Shown one piece after another: positions 9,845 through 20,018 of a DNA stretch of 64,000 bases (its first letter is position 1; every line of letters starts with the position of its first letter). Under the pieces are notes generated by a model. That model saw only the letters and a list, made by a program, of their open reading frames with translations, searched no databases and was not told the DNA's origin. Location: NCBI RefSeq assembly GCF_900209925.1, contig NZ_LT907978.1, positions 356,001 through 420,000 of the forward strand, written 5' to 3'. The stretch is from Anaerobutyricum hallii (lineage in GTDB: Bacteria > Bacillota > Clostridia > Lachnospirales > Lachnospiraceae). A program made the translations under genes and the position numbers.

Positions 9845-10675
9845 ATGAGTGAGTGTACACATGATTGCAGCAGCTGTGGAGAAAATTGTGCAGAAAGAGA
9901 GATGAAACCGGAAGATTTTCTTGTAAAGCTAAGTCAGGGAAGTTCTGTTAAGAAGGTTATCGGTGTTGTATCCGGTAAAGGTGGTGTAGGTAAGTCTATG
10001 GTAACTTCTCTTCTTGCAGCAGCTTCTATGAGAGAAGGATTTAAGACAGCTATATTAGACGGAGATATTACAGGTCCATCTATTCCAAAGGCTTTTGGAC
10101 TTTCCATAAATCTTGTAGGTAATGCAGATGGATTGATTCTGCCAGCAACAACAACTTGCGGAATTGATATTGTATCTGTGAACCTGATGCTTGCGAACGA
10201 AACAGATCCTGTTATCTGGAGAGGTCCGGTACTTGGCGGTGTGATCAAGCAGTTCTGGGGAGAAACATTATGGCATAACGTTGATTATATGTTTATCGAT
10301 ATGCCTCCAGGAACCGGTGATGTTCCACTGACTATTTTCCAGTCTGTTCCTTTAGATGGTATCGTTATCGTATCATCTCCACAGGAATTAGTTGGAATGA
10401 TCGTAGAGAAGGCTGTTAACATGGCAAGAATGATGAATGTTCCTATTCTTGGTTTAGTAGAGAATATGAGTTATGTAGAGTGTCCTGACTGTGGCAAACA
10501 GATCAAGGTATTTGGAGAAAGCCATATCGATGAGATTGCAGCAGAGTATGCTGTTCCTGTTCTGGCTAAGATTCCAATGGATCCAACACTTGCTGCAGCC
10601 TGTGATGCAGGAAAGATTGAGTACGTTGAAAATAATTATATGAAAGATGCCATTGAGGTATTAAAGAAATTATAA
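9845..10675 (+). CDS. mrp: Mrp/NBP35-family iron-sulfur cluster carrier ATPase
   Basis: A 276-residue P-loop protein. The deviant Walker A VSGKGGVGKS is near residues 43-52, and MPPGTGDVPLT and ECPDCGK motifs follow. A cysteine-rich N-terminal extension (CTHDCSSCGENC) replaces the MIP18-like domain seen in longer Mrp proteins. Family members bind and transfer [4Fe-4S] clusters to apoproteins. It is 50 bases after rpe and 18 before ftsH. Confidence 0.92.
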   Translation: MSECTHDCSSCGENCAEREMKPEDFLVKLSQGSSVKKVIGVVSGKGGVGKSMVTSLLAAASMREGFKTAILDGDITGPSIPKAFGLSINLVGNADGLILPATTTCGIDIVSVNLMLANETDPVIWRGPVLGGVIKQFWGETLWHNVDYMFIDMPPGTGDVPLTIFQSVPLDGIVIVSSPQELVGMIVEKAVNMARMMNVPILGLVENMSYVECPDCGKQIKVFGESHIDEIAAEYAVPVLAKIPMDPTLAAACDAGKIEYVENNYMKDAIEVLKKL

Positions 10676-10693
10676 AACGTCATGGAGGCGTAA

Positions 10694-12757
10694 ATGGACA
10701 ATAAAAATAATCAAAACGATAATCCAAACAAAAAGAAGAACATAAAATCTGCGATTATCCTGTTGGTCGTTTGTCTTGGAATTACTGCTCTCTTTACTTC
10801 TGTGATGAGCCGTTATAAAAACGGCTCCCAGAAGAAGATTTCGTATAGTAAGTTCCTTACGATGCTGGATAAGGGAGAGATTAAAAAAGTACAGGTCGCA
10901 GATCGTAAGATTTATATTGAACCGAAAACACAGCAGAATCCATTAATGAAGACAACATATTATACGGTTTTAATGAATGATGCATTGCTCGTCAATCGTT
11001 TAAAAGAAGCAGAAGATCAGAATAAGATCAGCTCTTATGAACAGCAGGACAGCAGTGGATCGAATGCGATTCTTTCTGTTATGGTTAGTTATGTACTTCC
11101 GTTTGTGCTGATTTATGGAATGATGTATTTCGTTATGCGTGGAATCGGCAAGGGCGGCGGTATGATGGGCAGCGTAGGAAAGAGTAATGCCAAAGTATAT
11201 GTCGAGAAAAAGACAGGGGTTACTTTTGCAGATGTTGCTGGTCAGGATGAGGCAAAGGAAAGTCTTACTGAAATGGTAGACTTCCTCCATAATCCAGGTA
11301 AATATATTGAAATTGGTGCAAGATTGCCAAAGGGAGCATTATTAGTGGGACCTCCGGGAACAGGTAAAACTTTATTGGCAAAGGCAGTAGCCGGAGAAGC
11401 AAATGTACCATTTTTCTCATTAAGTGGTTCAGACTTTGTAGAGATGTTCGTTGGCGTTGGTGCTTCCAGGGTTCGTGATCTGTTTAAACAGGCACAGTCT
11501 ATGGCACCATGTATTATTTTTATCGATGAGATTGATGCAATCGGTAAGAGTCGTGACAGCCGTTACGGTGGTGGTAACGATGAACGTGAACAGACGCTGA
11601 ATGCCCTGCTTGCAGAGATGGATGGCTTTGATTCTTCAAAGGGTCTTGTTATTTTAGCAGCGACAAACCGACCAGAAGTACTGGATAAAGCACTTCTTCG
11701 ACCGGGACGTTTTGACCGGCGTGTTATCGTAGAACGACCGGATCTTAAGGGACGTGTCGAGACATTAAAGGTACATGCAAAGAATGTTAAGATGGATGAG
11801 ACAGTGAACTTTGACGAGATCGCTCTGGCGACTTCCGGAGCAGTTGGTTCAGATCTTGCGAATATGATCAATGAGGCAGCGCTTGCGGCAGTAAAAGCTG
11901 GCAGGGAAGCGGTATCTCAGAAAGATCTTTTAGAAGCAGTAGAAGTAGTTATTGCAGGTAAAGAAAAGAAAGATCGTATTCTTGGCGAAGAAGAAAAGAA
12001 AATCGTTGCTTACCATGAGGTGGGGCATGCGATGGCAATCGCTGTACAAAAGAATACAGAACCGGTTCAAAAGATTACGATTGTTCCAAGAACAATGGGA
12101 GCGCTTGGTTATACGATGCAGGTTCCAGAAGAAGAAAAGTACCTTATGAGCAAAGAGCAGATGCTTGGAGAACTTGTAACACTTTTTGGAGGGCGTGCGG
12201 CGGAAGAAGTTGTATTCCATTCTATTACAACAGGAGCTTCTAATGATATCGAAAGAGCAACACAGATTGCAAGAGCGATGGTAACACAGTACGGTATGTC
12301 TGAGAAGTTTGGTCTTATGGGTCTGGAATCCATTCAGAATCGTTATCTTGACGGACGGGCAGTAATGAACTGTTCCGATGCAACAGGTGCACTCATCGAT
12401 GAAGAAGTAAAAGAAATGCTCAAAGTGGCTTACGATAAGGCGAAAAAGATTATTGAAGACCACAGAGAAGTTATGGACGAGATCGCAGAATTCCTGATTG
12501 AAAAAGAGACAATTACCGGTAAAGAATTCATGGAAATTTACAATAAATCTTTAAAGAAAGATGAACCGGAAAGTATTGAAGCGAATGTTGAAGAGGATAA
12601 GGAGAAAACAGAATTATCCGAAGCAGAAACGGTATCAGAAGAATCTTCATTAAAAGATGAGGAAAGTAAAGATATAGAAGACGTAGATGCGCGAAGTCAG
12701 GATGCACAGAAAGTTACCGAAAAGAAAGACAGAGAGGAAGTAAAACAGGAAGAGTAA
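10694..12757 (+). CDS. ftsH: ATP-dependent zinc metalloprotease FtsH
   Basis: A 687-residue membrane AAA+ protease. There are two N-terminal membrane segments (around residues 18-36 and 130-150), Walker A GPPGTGKT near 219, Walker [12 protein letters not shown], the second region of homology with ATNRPEVLD, and the zinc site HEVGH near 441 (usual form HEAGH). The last ~70 residues are a highly acidic low-complexity tail, longer than in many homologs. It degrades misfolded and regulatory membrane proteins. uvrC begins three bases after its stop, indicating one transcript. Confidence 0.97.
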   Translation: MDNKNNQNDNPNKKKNIKSAIILLVVCLGITALFTSVMSRYKNGSQKKISYSKFLTMLDKGEIKKVQVADRKIYIEPKTQQNPLMKTTYYTVLMNDALLVNRLKEAEDQNKISSYEQQDSSGSNAILSVMVSYVLPFVLIYGMMYFVMRGIGKGGGMMGSVGKSNAKVYVEKKTGVTFADVAGQDEAKESLTEMVDFLHNPGKYIEIGARLPKGALLVGPPGTGKTLLAKAVAGEANVPFFSLSGSDFVEMFVGVGASRVRDLFKQAQSMAPCIIFIDEIDAIGKSRDSRYGGGNDEREQTLNALLAEMDGFDSSKGLVILAATNRPEVLDKALLRPGRFDRRVIVERPDLKGRVETLKVHAKNVKMDETVNFDEIALATSGAVGSDLANMINEAALAAVKAGREAVSQKDLLEAVEVVIAGKEKKDRILGEEEKKIVAYHEVGHAMAIAVQKNTEPVQKITIVPRTMGALGYTMQVPEEEKYLMSKEQMLGELVTLFGGRAAEEVVFHSITTGASNDIERATQIARAMVTQYGMSEKFGLMGLESIQNRYLDGRAVMNCSDATGALIDEEVKEMLKVAYDKAKKIIEDHREVMDEIAEFLIEKETITGKEFMEIYNKSLKKDEPESIEANVEEDKEKTELSEAETVSEESSLKDEESKDIEDVDARSQDAQKVTEKKDREEVKQEE

Positions 12758-12760
12758 ATT

Positions 12761-14650
12761 ATGTTTGATATTCAGGAAGAACTGAAAAAACTTCCGGCAA
12801 AGCCAGGAGTTTATCTGATGCATAATGCCAAGGATGAAATTATCTATGTTGGCAAAGCACGAATTCTTAAAAATCGTGTGCGTCAGTATTTTCAGAGCAG
12901 TTATAATAAGAGTGTAAAAATCCAGCACATGGTTTCTCATATTGCTTATTTTGAATATATCATTACAGACTCGGAGTTAGAAGCTCTGGTTTTGGAATGC
13001 AATCTGATTAAAGAACACCGCCCGCATTATAATACGATGTTGAAAGATGATAAAAGTTATCCATACATTCGTGTTACGGTGCAGGAAGATTATCCAAGAA
13101 TTTTATTTTGCCGACAGGTAAAGAGAGATAAATCGAAATATTTCGGTCCGTATACAAGTGCGGGGGCGGTGAAAGATACAATTGAACTAATGAGAAAAGT
13201 ATACAAAATACGGAGTTGCAGCCGGTCTTTGCCTAAAGAGATAGGGAAGGGCCGGCCCTGTCTTTATCATCAGATAAATCAATGTGATGCACCATGTCAG
13301 AATTATATTTCAAGAGAAGAGTATCGGAAATATGTGGATAAAGCCTTAAAGTTTTTAAATGGAGATGAAAAGGAAATCATAAATAATCTGGAAGATAAAA
13401 TGAAGAAAGCGGCAGCAGAACTGGAATTTGAACAGGCAGCAGAGTACCGAGATCTGATTGAAAATGTAAAGCGAATCGGAGAAAAACAAAAGATTAATGA
13501 TACCGGTGGGGATGACAGAGACATTATCGCACTTGCTAAAGCAGGAGATGAAGCGGTTGTGGCAATATTTTTTATTCGAAGCGGAAAGCTCCTTGGCAGG
13601 GATCATTTCCATATGACAGGAATCGGAGATAGCGAAAAACAGGAGATTTTAACGGATTTCATTAAACAGTTTTATGTTGGCACACCATTTATCCCGAAAG
13701 AAATATTAACGCAGGAAGATGTTCTTGATAAAGAAATTCTTGAAAAATGGCTTTCAGATAAGAGAGGGTCGAAGGTAAACTTTGCGATGCCGAAAAGAGG
13801 CAGTAAGCATCAGATGATGGAACTAGCCAGAAAAAATGCACAGAATGTGCTGGTTCAGGATAGCGAAAAGCTGAAAAGAGAAGAGCATCGGACGATAGGA
13901 GCAGTTCATGAATTAGAGCAGCTTCTTGGGATTGAAAACTTAAATCGTATGGAGGCATTCGATATTTCTAATACAAATGGTTATGAGAATGTCGCATCTA
14001 TGGTTGTTTTTGAAAAAGGCAAAGCAAAAAGAAGTGATTACCGGAAGTTTAAAATACGGACAGTAGCGGGACCGGATGATTACCGCTGTATGGAGGAAGC
14101 GTTAGAGAGAAGATTTTCTCATGGTATCAGAGAGCAAAAAGAACGAGAAGAAAAAGGGCAGGATATGTCGCTTGGAAGTTTTACTCGTTTTCCCGATATT
14201 CTCATGATGGATGGAGGAAAAGGACAGGTAAATATTGCAGTAAAAGTTCTTGAAAAAATGGGGTTAAACATTCCGGTCTGTGGCATGGTAAAGGATGATT
14301 TCCATCGGACAAGAGGTCTTTATTATCAGAATGAGATTATTGATTTTCCAAAGAATTCTGAAGCGTTCCGCATGGTGACCCGTCTTCAAGATGAGGCACA
14401 TCGTTTTGCTATTACGTATCATAAAGCTCTTCGCGGCAAAGAACAGGTACATTCTGTTCTCGATGATATCAAAGGAATCGGTCCGGCGAGAAGGAAGAGT
14501 CTTATGAAGTATTTTAAAGATATAGGAAAAATTAAAGAGGCTTCAGTAGAAGAACTTTGTAAGGCAGATGGAATTACTGAAAAAACAGCAGAAGAAATTT
14601 ATCGCTTTTTTCATACGGCTACTTCTAAAAAAAATGGGGATGTGGTATAG
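12761..14650 (+). CDS. uvrC: excinuclease ABC subunit C
   Basis: A 629-residue nucleotide excision repair nuclease. The N-terminal GIY-YIG domain ([19 protein letters not shown]), UVR coiled segment ([17 protein letters not shown]), RNase-H-like C-terminal nuclease ([15 protein letters not shown]) and terminal helix-hairpin-helix repeats ([17 protein letters not shown]) are all present in order. Its length is normal. It follows ftsH by three bases and the upstream tail supplies no strong separate promoter. Confidence 0.97.
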   Translation: MFDIQEELKKLPAKPGVYLMHNAKDEIIYVGKARILKNRVRQYFQSSYNKSVKIQHMVSHIAYFEYIITDSELEALVLECNLIKEHRPHYNTMLKDDKSYPYIRVTVQEDYPRILFCRQVKRDKSKYFGPYTSAGAVKDTIELMRKVYKIRSCSRSLPKEIGKGRPCLYHQINQCDAPCQNYISREEYRKYVDKALKFLNGDEKEIINNLEDKMKKAAAELEFEQAAEYRDLIENVKRIGEKQKINDTGGDDRDIIALAKAGDEAVVAIFFIRSGKLLGRDHFHMTGIGDSEKQEILTDFIKQFYVGTPFIPKEILTQEDVLDKEILEKWLSDKRGSKVNFAMPKRGSKHQMMELARKNAQNVLVQDSEKLKREEHRTIGAVHELEQLLGIENLNRMEAFDISNTNGYENVASMVVFEKGKAKRSDYRKFKIRTVAGPDDYRCMEEALERRFSHGIREQKEREEKGQDMSLGSFTRFPDILMMDGGKGQVNIAVKVLEKMGLNIPVCGMVKDDFHRTRGLYYQNEIIDFPKNSEAFRMVTRLQDEAHRFAITYHKALRGKEQVHSVLDDIKGIGPARRKSLMKYFKDIGKIKEASVEELCKADGITEKTAEEIYRFFHTATSKKNGDVV

Positions 14651-14760
14651 TAGACATACGAGTGTAGATACTAACATTGTGAAAAACAGGGATGTATTCC
14701 CGGTACCTTTACTGTACAAAAAGATTCCGGGAGTATATCAGGAATGATACGGAGGAGATT

Positions 14761-15705
14761 ATGTACAAAGTAAAACTTACAGAATTTGTAAAAAAGATGA
14801 ACTTAAAAAGCCTGTTACCAGATATTGATACAGACGGTATTATGATCGAACAGTCAGGCGTTAATCGTCTTGCATTACAGCTTGCAGGTTTTTTTGAACA
14901 TTTTGATTCAGAGAGAATACAGGTTATCGGTAATGTTGAGGCAGCATATATAAAGCAGATTCCAGAAGAATCAATCACCCCACTGTGTGAGAAGATTTTC
15001 AGTTTTAATATTCCATGTCTTGTATTTTGTCGTGGCTTAGAACCAATACCACAGATGCTTGATATGGCAGAGAAAAACGGTGTTCCAATCTTTACAACGG
15101 AGATGACGACATCAGACTTTATTGCGAATTCTGTACGCTGGCTGAGTGAGGAACTTGCTCCACGTATTTCTATTCATGGTGTTTTAGTTGATGTATATGG
15201 TGAAGGTGTACTCATTATGGGTGAGAGTGGAATCGGAAAGAGTGAGGCAGCTCTTGAACTGATCCATCGTGGTCATCGTCTTGTGTCGGATGATGTTGTT
15301 GAGATCCGTAAGATCAGCGATGATACTCTGCTCGGAACTTCACCGGATATTACAAGACATTTTATTGAGCTTCGTGGTATTGGTATTGTTGATGTGAAGA
15401 CACTGTTTGGTGTGGAGAGCGTGATGTATAACCAGACAATTGATATGGTGATTCGTCTGGAAGACTGGAACAGAGAAGCGAATTATGACAGACTTGGTTT
15501 AGATGAAGAATATATCGAGTTCCTTGGCAACAAAGTTGTCTGCTATTCTATTCCAATTCGTCCGGGCCGTAATCTGGCGGTTATCGTTGAGTCTGCAGCA
15601 ATTAATTATCGAGCAAAGAAGATGGGATATAATGCGGCACAGGAACTGTACAACCGCGTAACAGGAAGTCTTTCTAACAATACAGAAACAGAGAAGGACA
15701 AGTAA
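14761..15705 (+). CDS. hprK: HPr kinase/phosphorylase
   Basis: A 314-residue bifunctional kinase/phosphorylase acting on Ser46 of HPr and Crh, the sensor of Gram-positive catabolite control. Walker A GESGIGKSE lies at about 154-162, followed by the HprK signature region RGHRLVSDDVVEI and GIGIVDVKTLFG. I place the start at 14761, where GGAGGAG precedes ATG; the longer open frame upstream is not family-like. A Crh-like partner is 3 kb downstream. Followed by a terminator at 15810. Confidence 0.95.
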   Translation: MYKVKLTEFVKKMNLKSLLPDIDTDGIMIEQSGVNRLALQLAGFFEHFDSERIQVIGNVEAAYIKQIPEESITPLCEKIFSFNIPCLVFCRGLEPIPQMLDMAEKNGVPIFTTEMTTSDFIANSVRWLSEELAPRISIHGVLVDVYGEGVLIMGESGIGKSEAALELIHRGHRLVSDDVVEIRKISDDTLLGTSPDITRHFIELRGIGIVDVKTLFGVESVMYNQTIDMVIRLEDWNREANYDRLGLDEEYIEFLGNKVVCYSIPIRPGRNLAVIVESAAINYRAKKMGYNAAQELYNRVTGSLSNNTETEKDK

Positions 15706-15809
15706 TTTTTTGTTTGGGAATTTCTGGACAAAACTGTATATAGAACTTTTTTGTCCAGTAAATGTTCTGAAAGATGGCAAAAATGTTAGATTTTTTTGGC
15801 GTTTTATCT

Positions 15810-15840
15810 AAAGGGAGAAGAAAAGCTCCCTTTTATTTTG
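15810..15840 (+). terminator. rho-independent terminator after hprK
   Basis: AAAGGGAG (15810-15817) pairs with CTCCCTTT (15826-15833), followed by TATTTTG and more T-rich sequence. Confidence 0.75.
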
Positions 15841-15853
15841 TGTTTTTTCCACA

Positions 15854-15882
15854 TTGTACTTCCACACATTTTAGAGTATCAT
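15854..15882 (+). promoter_or_regulatory. possible promoter of the murB-rapZ-whiA-crh cluster
   Basis: TTGTAC (15854-15859), 17-base spacer, TATCAT (15877-15882), 75 bases before murB. The boxes are weak matches. A tandem AGGAGATAT just before murB provides the ribosome-binding site. Confidence 0.4.
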
Positions 15883-15957
15883 ATAGTATGTATCTAAATA
15901 TTGGATGCAACTATATCGTTGTCATATATGTTTTAGATAGGAGATATAGGAGATATT

Positions 15958-16887
15958 ATGAATAAGGAATTCCTTCAGAGTTTGAGAGAACAGATTAAAT
16001 CAGGAACAGTTACAGAGCAGGAGCCGATGAACAGGCATACGAGTTTTTCTATTGGCGGTCCGGCAGACGTTTTTGTTCAGCCGGCAACAAAGGAAGAAAT
16101 CAAGAATGCGATTTCTTGTGCCAAAGAAGCAGGGGTTCCTTTTTTTGTTATGGGTAACGGAAGTAACCTGTTGGTATCCGATGAAGGTTTTCGGGGAATG
16201 ATCATCCAGATAGGGAAGAACTTCCAGGAGATTTCTGTGCAGGATACAGTAATAGAAGTACAGGCAGGAGCACTCCTTAGCAGGACTGCGAGAGCTGCGT
16301 GGAATGCCGGACTTACCGGTTTTGAATTCGCAGCGGGAATCCCGGGAACTACAGGTGGAGCTGTCGCAATGAATGCGGGAGCATACGGTGGAGAGATAAA
16401 GGATGTTCTTCTTGATGCGCAGGTGTTAACGCAGGATGGAGAGTTCCTTACTTTGACGGCTGAAGAATTAGAGTTATCTTACCGTCACAGTTGTATTTTT
16501 GAGAAAAACTATGTTGTAGTATCTGCACGTTTTGCATTTGAAAAAGGAGATGCAGATCAGATCCGGGGAAGAATGGATGAACTGGCCAAAGCCAGAAGAG
16601 AGAAGCAGCCTCTGGAATTTCCGAGTGCGGGAAGCACTTTTAAAAGACCAGAAGGATATTTTGCCGGAAAGTTGATTCAGGATGCCGGATTAAAGGGATA
16701 TACCGTAGGCGGTGCACAGGTATCTGAAAAGCACAGTGGTTTTGTAATCAATCGTGGAGGTGCCACAGCAGAAGAAGTAGTTTTTCTGATCAAGCAGGTA
16801 CAGAAAAAAGTAATGAAACAGTTTAATGTTATGATGCAGCCGGAAGTCCGCTTTATCGGATTTACGGATACAGAGGTGAGAGAGTGA
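15958..16887 (+). CDS. murB: UDP-N-acetylenolpyruvoylglucosamine reductase
   Basis: A 309-residue FAD enzyme of peptidoglycan precursor synthesis, reducing the MurA product to UDP-MurNAc. Type II MurB features: NRHTSFSIGGPADVFV, GNGSNLLVSDEGFRGMII, AGIPGTTGGAVAMNAGAYG, SYRHSCIF and the catalytic serine region PSAGSTFKRPEG. Its stop overlaps the rapZ start by four bases (GTGAG junction), so translation is coupled. Confidence 0.96.
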   Translation: MNKEFLQSLREQIKSGTVTEQEPMNRHTSFSIGGPADVFVQPATKEEIKNAISCAKEAGVPFFVMGNGSNLLVSDEGFRGMIIQIGKNFQEISVQDTVIEVQAGALLSRTARAAWNAGLTGFEFAAGIPGTTGGAVAMNAGAYGGEIKDVLLDAQVLTQDGEFLTLTAEELELSYRHSCIFEKNYVVVSARFAFEKGDADQIRGRMDELAKARREKQPLEFPSAGSTFKRPEGYFAGKLIQDAGLKGYTVGGAQVSEKHSGFVINRGGATAEEVVFLIKQVQKKVMKQFNVMMQPEVRFIGFTDTEVRE

Positions 16888-17759
16888 GATTTGTAATAGT
16901 TTCCGGTATGTCAGGTGCCGGAAAGAGTACTGCGCTGAAGGTTCTTGAAGATTTTGGGTTCTTTTGTGTAGATAATCTGCCAGTAGCATTGCTTCCGAAT
17001 TTCGGGGAGATTGCGTCTGACAGACAGACCGAAGTAGATAAAGTTGCTGTTGGAGTAGATATCCGTAACGGAGAACAGCTTTCGAAGCTGAACAGTCAGC
17101 TAGATACATTGTGTGAACTTGGTATTGAATATGAAATCTTATTTCTGGATGCAGATGATGAGACACTTGTTAAAAGATATAAGGAAACAAGAAGGACACA
17201 TCCTCTTGCAAAAGAAGACCGCATAGAAACGGGAATTGCAAGAGAAAGAGAGATGATTTCCTTTATTCGGGATAGTGCGGATTATATTATCGATACGACA
17301 ACTCTTCTTACTAGAGAATTACGTCAGGAAGTGGAGAAAATTTTTGTCGGAACGGAAAGTTACGGCAACTTTATTATTACTGTGCTTTCTTTTGGTTTTA
17401 AATATGGAATACCGTCGGATGCAGATCTTGTATTTGATGTCCGCTTCCTTCCGAATCCTTATTATGAGCAGGCATTACGTCCACTCACAGGGAACGATCG
17501 CTCTATTCAGGAATATGTCATGAAGAATGGAGATGGAAGAAGATTTCTTGATAAACTGGAAGATTTAATGCACTTTCTTATTCCACGTTATCTTGACGAG
17601 GGAAAGAACAGCCTTGTGATCGGTATTGGATGTACAGGTGGAAAGCATCGGTCTGTTACCATAACGAATGGATTGCATGCAAGATTAAAGAAGCTTCCAT
17701 ATACTGTTCGTATGGAACACAGGGATATTGAAAAAGATGCCCGGACAAAAGGAAAGTAA
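16884..17759 (+). CDS. rapZ: RapZ/YvcJ-family nucleotide-binding protein
   Basis: A 291-residue P-loop protein: Walker A GMSGAGKST at residues 7-15, a C-terminal domain with SFGFKYGIP, FDVRFLPNP and IGIGCTGGKHRS. E. coli RapZ is an adaptor for small-RNA control of amino-sugar synthesis; the Bacillus homolog YvcJ is linked to competence. It starts with GTG or ATG inside the murB end. In Bacillus-type clusters yvcK sits between this gene and whiA, but here only 20 bases separate them. Confidence 0.93.
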   Translation: MRFVIVSGMSGAGKSTALKVLEDFGFFCVDNLPVALLPNFGEIASDRQTEVDKVAVGVDIRNGEQLSKLNSQLDTLCELGIEYEILFLDADDETLVKRYKETRRTHPLAKEDRIETGIAREREMISFIRDSADYIIDTTTLLTRELRQEVEKIFVGTESYGNFIITVLSFGFKYGIPSDADLVFDVRFLPNPYYEQALRPLTGNDRSIQEYVMKNGDGRRFLDKLEDLMHFLIPRYLDEGKNSLVIGIGCTGGKHRSVTITNGLHARLKKLPYTVRMEHRDIEKDARTKGK

Positions 17760-17779
17760 CGAATGGAAGGAGATAGAAT

Positions 17780-18733
17780 ATGTCATTTTCTTCTGAAGTA
17801 AAAGAAGAACTTTCTCATGTGGACGGTCATGAAATTCATTGCAAGATTGCAGAACTTGCTGCGATCATTGGTTTATGTGGAAGATTGCAGTGTGAAGAGG
17901 GAAGATATTCGCTGATTCTTCACACAGAAAATGTAGCGGTAGCCAGAAGATTTTATTCCCTGATTAAAGAAGTTTTTCATTTTCAGCCGGAAGTTTCCAC
18001 TACACAGCATGACTACTTAAAAAAGAATCGCTTTTACATGATCTCGATCAAAGATTCTGCTCAGGCATTGAAGATTTTAAAGACAGTACAGCTTATAAAT
18101 AATCTGGGTCAGATGGATGAAGAATTTTTTGTAAAAGATAATCCGGTGCTGCAGAGAACCTGCTGCCGCAGAGCTTTTTTACGGGGAGCATTTCTTTCTG
18201 CTGGTTCCATTACAGACCCGGAAAAGAATTATCATTTTGAGATTGCCTGTGTTTCAAAAGAGAAAGCAGAGCAATTAAGAGAATTATTTGAATTTTTTGG
18301 ATTGGAAGCGAAGATTGTATTGCGGAAGAAATACTATGTAGTATATCTTAAAGAAGGTGCTATGATTTCGGACGCATTGAATATAATAGAAGCACATATC
18401 TCTTTGATGAAGTTTGAAAATGTACGTATTCTTAAAGATGTACGTAACTCAGTGAATCGAAGAGTAAACTGCGAAGCAGCAAACATAAATAAGACCGTTT
18501 CCGCGGCGAGAAAACAGATTGAAGATATTGAATATATAAAAAATACAGTTGGTTTAGAACGATTATCAGAGAATCTTCGAGATATTGCGTATGCAAGATT
18601 AGAAGAGCCGGATGCGACATTGAAAGAACTTGGTGAAAAGTTAAATTCTCCGGTAGGTAAATCAGGTGTAAATCACAGATTAAGAAAGCTGAGTCAGATA
18701 GCTCAGGATATTCGGGAAAAAGGGTATTTGTAA
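17780..18733 (+). CDS. whiA: WhiA sporulation/division regulator family protein
   Basis: A 317-residue protein combining an N-terminal LAGLIDADG homing-endonuclease-like fold (FSSEVKEELSHV..., RAFLRGAFLSAGSITDPEKNYHFEI) and a C-terminal helix-turn-helix (LKELGEKLNSPVGKSGVNHRLRKL). WhiA controls cell division and sporulation genes in Actinobacteria and affects division in Bacillus. The rapZ-whiA-HPr order matches the conserved Firmicute neighbourhood. Confidence 0.95.
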   Translation: MSFSSEVKEELSHVDGHEIHCKIAELAAIIGLCGRLQCEEGRYSLILHTENVAVARRFYSLIKEVFHFQPEVSTTQHDYLKKNRFYMISIKDSAQALKILKTVQLINNLGQMDEEFFVKDNPVLQRTCCRRAFLRGAFLSAGSITDPEKNYHFEIACVSKEKAEQLRELFEFFGLEAKIVLRKKYYVVYLKEGAMISDALNIIEAHISLMKFENVRILKDVRNSVNRRVNCEAANINKTVSAARKQIEDIEYIKNTVGLERLSENLRDIAYARLEEPDATLKELGEKLNSPVGKSGVNHRLRKLSQIAQDIREKGYL

Positions 18734-18808
18734 TTTTTTTCAGTATTTGCTTCGGTAAGTCTGAAAATACTAAGATAAAATTCATTTATAGCAAAACAGG
18801 AGGTTAAT

Positions 18809-19072
18809 ATGATTTCAAAAGAGATGGAGATTAAGATCCCTTCGGGATTAGATCCAAGCACCATTGCATTATTTATTCAGATTGCCAGTCAGTATGACAG
18901 CAGCGTATATGTGGAGGTGAAAAACAAAAAGGTGAATGCCAAAAGCATTATGGGAATGATGACTTTAGGTGTTCCTGCAGGCGGAAAAGTTAATGTAGTT
19001 GCAGAAGGAAACGATGAGACAAAAGCAATTGAACATATAGGAAAGTATTTAAATAACGAACAGGAACAATAA
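18809..19072 (+). CDS. HPr-like protein without the PTS histidine (Crh-like)
   Basis: An 87-residue HPr fold. Aligned to HPr numbering without gaps, residue 15 is Asp (SGLDPST) instead of the phosphorylated His, and Arg17 is also replaced. Ser46 is intact in AKSIMGMM, the site phosphorylated by HprK. A protein with Ser46 but no His15 fits Crh, a catabolite co-regulator of Bacillus that cannot take part in PTS transfer, and Bacillus crh likewise follows rapZ-yvcK-whiA. Function is inferred; the canonical HPr must be elsewhere. AGGAGG precedes the ATG, and a strong bidirectional terminator follows. Confidence 0.82.
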   Translation: MISKEMEIKIPSGLDPSTIALFIQIASQYDSSVYVEVKNKKVNAKSIMGMMTLGVPAGGKVNVVAEGNDETKAIEHIGKYLNNEQEQ

Positions 19073-19092
19073 TTGTTTGACAAAAAAAGAAT

Positions 19093-19147
19093 AAAAGAAG
19101 GATAGAATCACAGCTATATCTGTGGTTCTATCCTTCTTTTATTTTTG
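19093..19147. terminator. bidirectional terminator between convergent genes
   Basis: A 21-bp stem (AAAAGAAGGATAGAATCACAG-type arm, 19093-19113, against 19120-19140) with a six-base loop and A/T tracts on both sides. It has the same outer-stem style as the long palindromes of this window but no inserted core. Confidence 0.9.
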
Positions 19148-19161
19148 AAAACTTTTGAAAA

Positions 19162-19995
19162 TTATTGTATTGGACGCAGACCGTAATATCCGTAAATGAG
19201 TCGTTCATCAAAGGAAATGAGTGTCCACTTACCATCTTTGATTCCAAAAACAATCTTTCCGGTTGTTTTTCTTTGTGGTCCGTTCTTTTTTGTTTCTTTG
19301 TACCAGTTCTTTAGATTCTGAGAAATATCAATCTTTTCAATCGTTGTCTGATCACTGCCTCCTAAAAGAGAAGAAATAGAGTTCTTAATGGATGTCCATA
19401 AGGAGGAAGTTCCATCGGTAATCTCTGATTTGATCTCATTGTAAATCGTTTCCGGTAAACTGTAAAAGTCAATATTTTTTGTTGTGACTGTAACAGTGCA
19501 GGAATTATAGGTTGCGGAGATATCAGTAATCTTGTAGGAAGCCTGTTCAACCATTTCATTACATAATGTATCAACATCAATACTGTCAATATCTACCAGA
19601 GAACCAAGTTGGCTGTCGCCAATATAAGTTTTTAACTGCTTCTTTACAAGTTCACGTACATTGGGTTCAGACTTTAAAGGTTCAGGTAAGTCAGATGGTG
19701 CGACATCGGAAAAATCCATATTTTTTGCATAAGTAAAAATCTGTTTTGTCGCATCCCGACATCCCTGCTTGACGCGGGAAATGTAGTAAAAGTATCCGCC
19801 GATTCCTGCTGTGATAATGCAAAAAATCAATAAGACAGCGATAATCGGAGCAAGGCGTTTCTTTTTATTCGATGTATTCTGGTTATCCTCTGCGTGTTCT
19901 ACCGGATTATAAATGGCATTGCTTAAAGGAGTATGACATTTTTTACATATCTTTTCATTCTCAGTGTAATATGTGCCACAGTTTGGACAATTCAT
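19162..19995 (-). CDS. zinc-ribbon membrane protein of unknown function
   Basis: 277 residues. The N-terminus is a zinc ribbon (MNCPNCGTYYTENEKICKKCHTPL, two CxxC pairs), followed by a hydrophilic linker, one membrane segment (about residues 47-70) and an extracellular domain of ~200 residues without an enzyme motif I recognise. Such zinc-ribbon/one-TM proteins are common and mostly uncharacterised in clostridia. It is divergent from the sugar-sensing module, and three copies of a 9-base motif lie between them. Confidence 0.75.
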   Translation of the reverse strand: MNCPNCGTYYTENEKICKKCHTPLSNAIYNPVEHAEDNQNTSNKKKRLAPIIAVLLIFCIITAGIGGYFYYISRVKQGCRDATKQIFTYAKNMDFSDVAPSDLPEPLKSEPNVRELVKKQLKTYIGDSQLGSLVDIDSIDVDTLCNEMVEQASYKITDISATYNSCTVTVTTKNIDFYSLPETIYNEIKSEITDGTSSLWTSIKNSISSLLGGSDQTTIEKIDISQNLKNWYKETKKNGPQRKTTGKIVFGIKDGKWTLISFDERLIYGYYGLRPIQ

Positions 19996-20018
19996 AATTC
20001 GCCCTCCTTCGTTATAGT

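Noticed and set aside
11930-12463. 177-codon frame opposite ftsH
   Set aside because: Shadow of a highly conserved gene on the other strand; no start signals.
15774-15965. 63-codon open frame between hprK and murB
   Set aside because: Crosses the hprK terminator and the probable murB promoter; no protein-like pattern.
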